The notes under the pieces are model-generated. The model was not told where the DNA came from, did not search any database, and saw nothing but the letters and a program-made list of their open reading frames with translations. This document shows positions 14,416 to 20,781 of a stretch of DNA of 20,781 nucleotides, piece by piece. Numbering within the stretch: position 1 is the stretch's first letter; the number at the start of each line of letters is the position of its first letter. Position numbers and translations under genes: made by a program. The stretch comes from an uncultured Coriobacteriaceae bacterium (GTDB lineage Bacteria; Actinomycetota; Coriobacteriia; Coriobacteriales; QAMH01), in contig USOR01000004.1 in assembly GCA_900556425.1 (NCBI GenBank), forward strand, positions 1 to 20,781. Reading direction: 5' to 3'.

Positions 14416-15714
14416 ATGGATAAGAAACCAAACGCAAAGGCCTTGTTGCCCATAGCCGTCTTCCTTGTGCTGTACCTCGGATGCGGCATCTATTTCGAGT
14501 ACATTGCGCCGACTGAGGGGCAGATGGGCTTCTACGTGGTGAGCGTCGTCGTGGCGTTCGTCATCGCGCTCATCGTCGCACTGTTGCAAAATCGCTCGCT
14601 CTCCTTCGACGAGAAGATTCACGTTTGCGCGCGCGGCATCGGCGATGACAACATCGTCATCATGCTCTTCATCTTCCTGATGGCCGGCGCCTTCTCGGGC
14701 ATTGCGAGTGCGGCCGGAGGCGCCGAGAGCACGGCCAACCTCTTTCTCGACATACTCCCTGCCCAGGCGGCCATACCCGGACTCTTCGTCATCGCCTGTA
14801 TCATCTCGCTGGCCATGGGCACGAGCGTGGGCACCATCACGGTGTTGACGCCGATCGCGGTCACGGTTGCGCAGAGTGCTGGCTTTAACCTACCCCTGTG
14901 CGTTGGCACTGTCGTGGGTGGTGCGATGTTTGGCGATAACCTCTCCTTCATCTCGGATACCACCATCGCGGCGACCCGCACGCAGGGCGTCAACATGAAG
15001 GACAAGTTCTTCAACAACTTCCGCATCGCCTTGCCGGCAGCGCTCATCACGCTTGGCATTCTCATTGTCATGGCGCTCATGGCCGGCACCCCGACACTCG
15101 ACGATTTCGACTACAACATCTGGCAGGCGATTCCGTACTTCGCGGTGCTTATCGCCGCATTGTGCGGCATCAACGTCTTCGTCGTGCTCGGTGGCGGCAT
15201 CGTGCTCTTTGCCATCGTGGGCGGCGCGACGGGATCGCTCGACTTCGCGACGGCGTTCTCGGCCATGGGCACGGGAACGGCTGGGATGTTCGAGACGATG
15301 ATCGTCACGATTCTGGTGGCATCGATCAGCGCGCTCATGCGCGAGTATGGCGGCTTTGCCTCGGTGCTCGGCTTCATCAAGCGTCACTTCACGGGCAAGC
15401 GGGGAGGCGAGCTGGGCTGCGGTCTGCTCACGTTGCTGCTTGACGTTGCTTGCGCGAACAACACGGTCGCCATTGTCGTGGCCGGACCCATCGCCAAGCA
15501 CATCGGCGAGAAATACGGCATCGAGCCCGTGCGAGTGGCGAGTCTCATCGACATCTTCAGTTGCATCGGCCAGGGTCTTATCCCTTATGGTGCGCAGCTG
15601 CTCGTTGCCGCGAGCCTCGCCGGCATCGCAAGCGTCGAGATCATGCCGTTTCTGTTCTACCAGTTCCTGCTGCTCGCCTGCGTGCTCATCAGCATCGCCC
15701 TCGACCGCAAATGA
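14416..15714 (+). CDS. NhaC-family Na+/H+ antiporter
   Basis: 432 aa with about 11 hydrophobic segments, starting MDKKPNAKALLPIAVFLVLY. Family features include MAGAFSGIASAAGG, SLAMGTSVGTITVLTPIAV, GAMFGDNLSFISDTTIAATR (the conserved GD-LS-SDTT motif) and LDVACANNTVAIVVAGPIA. The NhaC/IT superfamily exchanges Na+ for protons; some close relatives (MleN) exchange malate and lactate, so the substrate is not certain. I chose the ATG at 14416 because the residues before it do not look like protein and a -10 lies six bases upstream. It is monocistronic. Its stop TGA is the first three bases of REPIN III. Confidence 0.88.
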   Translation: MDKKPNAKALLPIAVFLVLYLGCGIYFEYIAPTEGQMGFYVVSVVVAFVIALIVALLQNRSLSFDEKIHVCARGIGDDNIVIMLFIFLMAGAFSGIASAAGGAESTANLFLDILPAQAAIPGLFVIACIISLAMGTSVGTITVLTPIAVTVAQSAGFNLPLCVGTVVGGAMFGDNLSFISDTTIAATRTQGVNMKDKFFNNFRIALPAALITLGILIVMALMAGTPTLDDFDYNIWQAIPYFAVLIAALCGINVFVVLGGGIVLFAIVGGATGSLDFATAFSAMGTGTAGMFETMIVTILVASISALMREYGGFASVLGFIKRHFTGKRGGELGCGLLTLLLDVACANNTVAIVVAGPIAKHIGEKYGIEPVRVASLIDIFSCIGQGLIPYGAQLLVAASLAGIASVEIMPFLFYQFLLLACVLISIALDRK

Positions 15715-15808
15715 GACAGCTGTGCCCGGCACGCTGTCTCAAAAACTGGGCAAAACTACGAGAATGTCGATGATATGAGACAGCGTGCCGGGCACAGCTG
15801 TCTCATTT
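15709..15808 (+). repeat. REPIN-like element III, downstream of RAYT and NhaC genes
   Basis: Perfect 33-bp inverted arms (15709-15741 and 15776-15808), containing TGAGACAGCTGTGCCCGGCA on the left, around a 34-nt spacer. Each arm can also fold on its own around GTGCCCGGCAC. It lies between the convergent 3' ends of the NhaC gene and the RAYT gene and is the most perfect copy in the window, suggesting recent origin. It may also act as the shared transcript end. Confidence 0.93.
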
Positions 15809-15811
15809 GTC

Positions 15812-16555
15812 TCAGGCGCGGCATATTGTATTTCTTCCGACACCTGTCAGGAGTTCGATTTTGCGAACCGAAAGACCTGCAGCTTTTAATGTTCTCAAGC
15901 TGGCATCACGCTCAGATTGGGGCAATCGTATGATCGCCCCAAGGGAAACGGGACTAAGGAGCGTCTGGGCGAGCTTCCGAACGTCATCATCGCTAACATA
16001 GGGTTTCTCTTCACTGTTCGTAAGCGAACACTCGCTTTCCTGCTCCGCCTCGTGAAAAAGCCGGAAGTTTTCTCTACCTCCGAAGATGTCCAACACAAAA
16101 TCCACTTCGCATAATGAAGGTAACCCAACATATTCGTGATAGCTTGACCACTTATAGGTTTCCATAGGAGCCAATCCACCCTTTTCAGGATTTTTGTGAA
16201 TGTAACGCACGACCGTCAGCAGATAGGATTCGTCGTTAATGGGCTCGCTCTTGAACCGATCCTGGAACAAATGTCCGACATGTCCCGTTTTGGCATTGAA
16301 CCGACGTGCGTAGACACTGCAAACTCTATGCATGCCCCTCGACAAGCTCTCTTTATCTCCTCGAACAAGCAAGTGAAAGTGGTTTCCCATTAAGCACCAC
16401 GCGTAGAGATCGAGATGGGCGTCTACTAAGCAATCCTGGAGCTTGTATAGGAAAAACTGACGGTCATTATCATCTTCGAATATCAGTTGCCTTCCGTTTC
16501 CTCGCGACATGACATGGTAAATATCCCCGACGCTTTCTTTCCGAAATCTACTCAT
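15812..16555 (-). CDS. REP-associated tyrosine transposase (RAYT), Y1_Tnp family
   Basis: 247 aa. It has the HUH nuclease motif NHFHLLV (H59, H61) and catalytic Tyr Y118 in RYIHKNP, plus GHLFQDRFKS and WSSYHEYVG, all typical of RAYT/IS200-like enzymes. The C-terminal ~60 residues, ending LSVRKIELLTGVGRNTICRA, look like a helix-turn-helix, as in one RAYT subgroup. Such enzymes nick and rejoin REP hairpin DNA as single strands. AAAGGAG precedes the ATG. The coding DNA is visibly AT-richer than its neighbours, so it was probably acquired. REPIN elements flank it on both sides, and its TGA stop is the start of the repeat TGAGACAAATGAGACAGC. Single-copy, non-IS organisation suggests a domesticated enzyme. 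Confidence 0.93.
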   Translation of the reverse strand: MSRFRKESVGDIYHVMSRGNGRQLIFEDDNDRQFFLYKLQDCLVDAHLDLYAWCLMGNHFHLLVRGDKESLSRGMHRVCSVYARRFNAKTGHVGHLFQDRFKSEPINDESYLLTVVRYIHKNPEKGGLAPMETYKWSSYHEYVGLPSLCEVDFVLDIFGGRENFRLFHEAEQESECSLTNSEEKPYVSDDDVRKLAQTLLSPVSLGAIIRLPQSERDASLRTLKAAGLSVRKIELLTGVGRNTICRA

Positions 16556-16570
16556 TTTGTTCTCCTTTCA

Positions 16571-16653
16571 GGTGCCCGTGCTAGGCACCTTGTCTCACAT
16601 CATCGCCACTTCCTTTACTTTGTCCTCCTTTTGAGACAGCGTGCCAGGCACGA
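16571..16653 (-). repeat. REPIN-like element IV, upstream of RAYT
   Basis: The left half GGTGCC-7 nt-GGCACC then TTGTCTCA (16571-16597) and the right half TGAGACAGCGTGCCAGGCAC (16632-16651) are inverted, with the left core altered (GTGCCcgtgctaGGCAC). The spacer matches element III's opposite strand at many positions (CATCATCG...TTTT). It is the most diverged copy and sits between comF and the RAYT ribosome site. Confidence 0.85.
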
Positions 16654-16664
16654 CATTTGCTTTT

Positions 16665-17564
16665 TCACCAGACGCGGCAGCAGGTGACGGCGCGGATCTC
16701 GTGGGCGCCGCCGTCGAGGAGCACATGCGCTGCCGCCGAAAGCGTCGCGCCCGTCGTGAAGACGTCGTCGATGAGGACGATACGTTGCGGCAGCGCACCT
16801 GCTTCCGGCACTGCATCTGCTGCTAGCGAGAACGACCCATTGCGATTTGCCAGCCGCTCCCCGCGTCCCAGCTCGCGCTGGTCGCGTGCCCCTTTGCAAC
16901 TCACGAGTGCGTGCACGAGCGGCATTTCCGTGCGCCGCGCGACAATCCCTGCCACACGTTCCATGTGGTCGAATCCGCGTCGCAGGAGCGCCTCGGGCGA
17001 TGCCGGCACGTACACGAGCGCATCTGCCCACTGCGTCCAATCCTGGAGAGATGGCGGGGAGGAGATTTCTCGACTCCGCTCCGCTTCGCCCGAAATGACA
17101 GCGGGACGCTCCGCTTCGCTCGAAGTGACAGCGGGAGGCCTTGGGATGTCGGCCCCCATCGTTCGTCCCCGTATCGCGGCGCAGAGCAGCGAGGCGATCA
17201 CCGCATCGAGGCGCAGCTCGTCGCCGTCCTTGTAGGTGCTGATGATTCTCCGCGCCCCGTCCTCGAAGGAAAGCGCCGCACGCGCCTGCGTGAACGGAAA
17301 CGCCTCCTCGGGATGCAGCAGCGCCGACTCGCTACCGGGCATGGGGCACTCCGTGCACAACGTGCGCCCAAACGGTGCTCCGCAGCGCGGGCACGCGAGT
17401 GCAAGATTGATGAAGGGGAGGGAGGAAGCGCAGCCCTCGCACAAAACGCTGCCGGGCATGTCGCACACGACACAGCGCGTGGGGCTAATCGTTTCCAAAA
17501 TGGAGGTAGCCAGAACCTTATATATATGGTTAAAATCGTGCAACTGAGGCCTTTCCGGCCCCAC
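16665..17564 (-). CDS. comF: ComF-family phosphoribosyltransferase-like protein
   Basis: 299 aa. N-terminal zinc ribbons: C31, C34, C42, C45 and C58, C61, C70, C73. Then comes the ComF body (FEDGARRIISTYKDGDE, VYVPASPEALLRRGFDH) and the PRPP-binding loop IVLIDDVFTTGAT (about 262-274). ComF is needed for DNA uptake in competent bacteria, where it works in the cytoplasm with the ComFA helicase; elsewhere its role is unclear. The GTG start at 17564 has GGAG eight bases upstream. Residues 144-168 are an insert made by two in-frame 30-bp repeats, between the N-terminal and PRT parts. It diverges from topA; no comFA is in the window. Confidence 0.9.
   Translation of the reverse strand: MGPERPQLHDFNHIYKVLATSILETISPTRCVVCDMPGSVLCEGCASSLPFINLALACPRCGAPFGRTLCTECPMPGSESALLHPEEAFPFTQARAALSFEDGARRIISTYKDGDELRLDAVIASLLCAAIRGRTMGADIPRPPAVTSSEAERPAVISGEAERSREISSPPSLQDWTQWADALVYVPASPEALLRRGFDHMERVAGIVARRTEMPLVHALVSCKGARDQRELGRGERLANRNGSFSLAADAVPEAGALPQRIVLIDDVFTTGATLSAAAHVLLDGGAHEIRAVTCCRVW
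17077..17136. repeat. Two tandem 30-bp repeats inside comF
   Basis: Units 17077-17106 and 17107-17136 match at 28 of 30 bases; each contains CGCTCCGCTTCGC and TGACAGCGGGA. GAGATTTCTCGA just before (17062-17073) looks like an end of the same element. The unit length is a multiple of three, so comF stays in frame and gains two similar 10-residue blocks (SSEAERPAV and SGEAERS types). Confidence 0.8.
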
Positions 17565-17631
17565 CCGCTAGTCTCCGCGGGTAATTGTAAGCCATAGCTG
17601 TCTTCAAGAACGCAGCAAAAACGAGTGAGTG

Positions 17632-20166
17632 ATGGACAACATGGAACTAATCATTACCGAGAAGAACATCGCGGCCCAACAGATCTCTCGCCTTCTTGCC
17701 CAAGGTGGCAAGCCCGAGACGGACAAGGTCTACAACACCCCCGTGTACCGCTTCAACCGCGATGGTCACGAATGCGTCGCCATCGGTCTCAAGGGCCACA
17801 TCCTCGGCCTCGACTTCCCGCAGGAGCTCATCTACAAGAAGAAGACCGGCTGGGTTGGCCTCGAAGAGGACGGCGAGGTCATCGATGCGCCGGACGTCCC
17901 CAAGGAGCTCCCCACCCCACCGTGGAAGTCCAAGCGTCGTCCGTACATCCCCGAGGGCATCAACCTCAAGGGCTGGAAGATCCCGTCGCTGCCCTACCTC
18001 ACCTACGCGCCTATCGTGAAGCTTCCCGCCGAGAAGGACATCATTCGCTCGCTCAAGAACCTCGCCAAGAAGGCGGACGAGATCGTCATCGCCACCGACT
18101 TCGATCGCGAGGGCGAGCTCATCGGCCTCGACGCCATCTCGGTCGTGCGTGAGGTGAACGAGACCGCCCCCATCACGCGCTCTCGCTATTCGGCTTTCGT
18201 GAAGAAGGAGATCGAGGAGGCGTTCTCTCCCGCCAAGCTCACGACGCTCGATTACGATCTCGCGCATGCGGGCGAGACGCGCCAGTACATCGACCTCATC
18301 TGGGGTGCCGTGCTCACGCGCTACCTCACTTGCGTGAAGTACAGCGGCATCGGCAACACGCGCTCTGCCGGTCGCGTGCAGACCCCGACGCTTGCCCTCG
18401 TGGTCGAGCGCGAGAAGGAGCGCGACGCCTTCATCCCCGAGGACTATTGGGTCATCACCGGCAATGCCGCCCCCAAGGGCGATCACGACGAGGCCTTCAC
18501 CGCGACGCATGCCACTGCGCGCTTCAAGGATAAGGACGAGGCAGATGCCGTCATGGCCCGCATTGCGGGCGCAAACGAGGCGACCGTCGGCACCATCGAG
18601 AAGAAGCGCCGCAAGTCCAATCCGCCGGCTCCGTTCAACACCACGTCGCTCATGGCGGCGGCAAGTTCCATCGGCATCAAGCCGGCGCGCACCATGCGCA
18701 TCGCCGAGTCGCTCTACATGAACGGCTACACCTCGTATCCCCGCGTTGACAACACGGTCTACCCCGACAATCTCGACCTGCGCGAGGTCCTCGGCATTCT
18801 CGCCAAGGTTCCCGATTTCCGCGAGGGCGCCGAGGAGCTGCTCGCCAAGAACAAGCTCACGGCAACGCGCGGCAAGCAGGAGACGACCGATCACCCGCCC
18901 ATCTATCCCACGGGCGCGGCCGATCCCGACAAGCTTCGCCCCGAGGAGTGGAAGCTCTACAGCCTCATCTGCCGCCGTTTCATGGCGACGCTGTCCGAAG
19001 CTGCGGTCCTCGAGTCCACCAAGGTCACGCTCGATGTCGCGGGCGAGGCATTTACCGCCCGCGGTGACGTGCTCGTCGAGCCGGGCTATCGCAGCGTGTA
19101 TCCGTACGGCCTCAAGAAGGACGAGCAGATGCCCTCGCTCACCGAGGGCCAGACGCTCGATTTCTGGGATGCCGATTGCGCCCACAAGCAGACCGAGCCG
19201 CCCGCGCGCTTCTCGTCGGGCAAGCTCGTCCAAGAGATGGAGGCCAAGGGTCTGGGCACCAAGGCCACGCGTCACGATATGATCGAGCGCCTCTACAGCC
19301 GCCACTACATCGTGAACGACCCCATCGAGCCCACCCAGCTCGGCATCGCCATCATCGATGCACTCGAGAAGTTCGCCGAGCCCATCACCACTCCCAACAT
19401 GACCGCCGAGCTCGAAGGCGAGATGACGCAGGTTGCCGATGGCAAGCGCCAGCGCGACGAGGTCGTGCTGCATTCGCGCGAGCTGCTCGGCGGCATCATC
19501 GAGGCCCTCATTCCCGAGAAGGACGCTATCGCGGACATGATCAGCGACGCCGTCACGGCCGACAGTCGCGTTGGCGCGTGCCCCAAGTGCGGTGGCGACC
19601 TCTGCGTGAAGACGTCGGCCAAGACTCGCGCGAGCTTCGTGGGCTGCAACAACTGGCCCGATTGCGACGTGACCTATCCGCTGCCCCAGGGCCGCTACGA
19701 GGCACTTGAGGAGCCATGTCCCACCTGCGGAGGCCCGCAGATCAAGGTCACGCCCTTCAGGCAGAAGGCGTACAACCACTGCCTCGACCCCGAGTGCCCC
19801 ACCAACAAGATGGAGGAGATCGTCGTCGGCACGTGCGAGGTCTGCAAGGAAGCAGGTCGCGAGGGCAAGCTCATCGCGCAGAAGAACCCGCGCACGCTCA
19901 AGCGCTTCATCCGCTGCGAGAACTTCGAGCAATGCGACGTGAGCTATCCGCTGCCCCAGCGCGGCGACATCACCGCGACGGGCGAGGTGTGCGACGAGTG
20001 CGGTGCCCCCGAGGTCATCGTCTCGACGGCTCGTGGCCCATGGCGCATCTGCGTGAACATGAACTGCCCCAAGCGCGAGAAGGAGAAGGCCGAAAGGGCC
20101 AAGAAGTCGAGCGGTGGGGCCAAGAAGAAGTCCACGGCAAAGAAAAAGACCGCGGCCAAGAAGTAG
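17632..20166 (+). CDS. topA: DNA topoisomerase IA, archaeal-like, with zinc ribbons and Lys tail
   Basis: 844 aa from the ATG at 17632 (alternatives GTG 17629 and ATG 17641; no strong ribosome site). The Toprim domain has LIITEKN (E10 catalytic) and IATDFDREGELIG (D156, D158); the active-site Tyr is Y369 in GYTSYPRVDNTVYP. These motifs resemble archaeal topoisomerase I rather than the bacterial TopA pattern ATDPDREGE. Four CxxC zinc ribbons follow (about 648 to 820), then a Lys/Ala tail (AKKKSTAKKKTAAKK) of the kind that aids DNA binding in actinobacterial TopA. It relaxes negative supercoils. Val372 replaces the Thr normally found in YPRTD. Next to tmk, as is common for topA neighbours in this group (inference). 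Confidence 0.94.
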   Translation: MDNMELIITEKNIAAQQISRLLAQGGKPETDKVYNTPVYRFNRDGHECVAIGLKGHILGLDFPQELIYKKKTGWVGLEEDGEVIDAPDVPKELPTPPWKSKRRPYIPEGINLKGWKIPSLPYLTYAPIVKLPAEKDIIRSLKNLAKKADEIVIATDFDREGELIGLDAISVVREVNETAPITRSRYSAFVKKEIEEAFSPAKLTTLDYDLAHAGETRQYIDLIWGAVLTRYLTCVKYSGIGNTRSAGRVQTPTLALVVEREKERDAFIPEDYWVITGNAAPKGDHDEAFTATHATARFKDKDEADAVMARIAGANEATVGTIEKKRRKSNPPAPFNTTSLMAAASSIGIKPARTMRIAESLYMNGYTSYPRVDNTVYPDNLDLREVLGILAKVPDFREGAEELLAKNKLTATRGKQETTDHPPIYPTGAADPDKLRPEEWKLYSLICRRFMATLSEAAVLESTKVTLDVAGEAFTARGDVLVEPGYRSVYPYGLKKDEQMPSLTEGQTLDFWDADCAHKQTEPPARFSSGKLVQEMEAKGLGTKATRHDMIERLYSRHYIVNDPIEPTQLGIAIIDALEKFAEPITTPNMTAELEGEMTQVADGKRQRDEVVLHSRELLGGIIEALIPEKDAIADMISDAVTADSRVGACPKCGGDLCVKTSAKTRASFVGCNNWPDCDVTYPLPQGRYEALEEPCPTCGGPQIKVTPFRQKAYNHCLDPECPTNKMEEIVVGTCEVCKEAGREGKLIAQKNPRTLKRFIRCENFEQCDVSYPLPQRGDITATGEVCDECGAPEVIVSTARGPWRICVNMNCPKREKEKAERAKKSSGGAKKKSTAKKKTAAKK

Positions 20167-20184
20167 ACGAGGCACCATAGCTGC

Positions 20185-20781
20185 ATGAATAACAACGCAG
20201 ATAGCACCGAGGGCATCTTCCTCACGCTCGAAGGCGACGATGGCGTCGGCAAGTCGACCCAGGCCGACCTTCTCGCTAAATGGCTCGAGGAGCAGGGCCG
20301 CACGGTCCTGCGTGTGCATGAACCAGGCGGTACGCGTCTGGGCGAGAAGATCCGCGCGCTCCTCCTCGACAAGGACGATGACGCGATGGTGCCGCTTGCC
20401 GAGCTCCTGCTTTTCGAGGCGGCTCGCGCCCAGGTGATGAGCGAGGTCATCGAGCCGGCACTTGCCGCGGGCAGCATCGTCGTCTGCGATCGCTTCACCG
20501 ATTCCACGCTCGCCTACCAGGGTTACGGCCGCGAGCTCGGCGCCGAGCTCGTCCGCGCGACGAACGACCTCGCCTGCGGCGGTCGCTATCCTACGCGCAC
20601 GCTGCTGCTCTCGCTTGATCCCAGCATTGCGCGCGAGCGCGTCGAGGACCGGTCGAACGACGGCACGGGTGATCGCATGGAGTCCGCAGGCGACGAGTTT
20701 CGCACGCGCTTGCGCGCGGGCTTCGAGGAGATAGCTGCCGCCGAACCCGAGCGCGTGCACGTCATCGACGCCAACGGTAGT
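20185..20781 (+). CDS. tmk: Thymidylate kinase, partial (C-terminus off the right edge)
   Basis: 199 residues are visible from the ATG at 20185, and the frame is open to the edge. The P-loop LEGDDGVGKST, then EPGGTRLGEKIR, then DRFTDSTLAYQGYGR are the dTMP kinase signatures, and the lid region contains RSNDGTGDRME. It phosphorylates dTMP to dTDP for DNA synthesis in the cytoplasm. It starts 18 bp after topA on the same strand, probably co-transcribed. The only ribosome-site candidate, GAGG, is rather far upstream, so translation may depend on topA. Nearly the whole protein (~210 aa) is present. Confidence 0.95.
   Translation, partial: MNNNADSTEGIFLTLEGDDGVGKSTQADLLAKWLEEQGRTVLRVHEPGGTRLGEKIRALLLDKDDDAMVPLAELLLFEAARAQVMSEVIEPALAAGSIVVCDRFTDSTLAYQGYGRELGAELVRATNDLACGGRYPTRTLLLSLDPSIARERVEDRSNDGTGDRMESAGDEFRTRLRAGFEEIAAAEPERVHVIDANGS

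Noticed and set aside
14890..15732. 280-codon minus-strand open frame over the NhaC gene
   Set aside because: Antisense to a membrane protein with clear family motifs; the translation is His/Asp/Arg-rich noise.
17647..20760. 1037-codon open frame on the minus strand across topA and tmk
   Set aside because: It is antisense to two clearly recognisable genes and consists of Arg/Leu/Ala/Asp-rich sequence typical of the mirror frame of GC-rich genes. No ribosome site or family resemblance.
1..20781. CRISPR array, tRNA or rRNA genes
   Set aside because: The repeats present are palindromic, dispersed and without regular unique spacers; no tRNA-like or rRNA-like stretch was recognised by eye.

Overview
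The window is GC-rich, gene-dense bacterial DNA. Gene content and family types (a FeoB-associated Cys-rich protein, a short archaeal-like adenosylhomocysteinase, an archaeal-like topoisomerase IA with a lysine-rich tail, GTG starts, probable leaderless genes) suggest a Coriobacteriia-type actinobacterium, such as an Eggerthellaceae relative. This is an inference from content; no rRNA or tRNA gene is present to confirm it.

Region by region. (1) 1-3520, minus strand: a probable three-gene signalling operon, ordered as a membrane-anchored Cys-containing exported protein, a Ser/Thr protein kinase with four C-terminal membrane helices, and an FHA-domain protein cut by the left edge. (2) 3664-9131: an iron-uptake locus with feoA, feoB, a DtxR-family regulator and a FeoB-associated Cys-rich protein. 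A vapBC toxin-antitoxin pair lies between feoB and the regulator. Near-identical 16-bp palindromes related to GTTAGCATATGCTAAC overlap the promoters of all three Feo genes, so the regulator and its regulon can be read from the sequence. A 460-bp gap holds a candidate small RNA and a cluster of short repeats. (3) 9199-11236: ahcY converging on hypB across a bidirectional terminator. (4) 10586-14311, minus strand: mtnA, tatA/B, tatC, hypA, hypB. The tat and hyp genes are tightly packed, linking Tat export to NiFe-hydrogenase maturation. (5) 14416-15714: an NhaC-type antiporter. (6) 15709-16653: a RAYT (REP-associated Y1 tyrosine transposase) flanked by two REPIN elements. (7) 16665-20781: comF, divergent topA, and tmk cut by the right edge.

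The most notable system is the repeat system. Four REPIN-like elements of about 80-100 bp carry inverted TGAGAC...GTGCCnGGCAC arms and a recognisably conserved spacer. They lie in the feoB leader, between tatA and mtnA, and on both sides of the RAYT gene. Three of them, plus a related hairpin after hypB, supply the TGA stop codon of the adjacent gene. Other short palindromic repeat families occur at 3664/9199, 8643-8807, 11256 and in frame inside comF. No CRISPR array, rRNA, tRNA or phage gene was seen.
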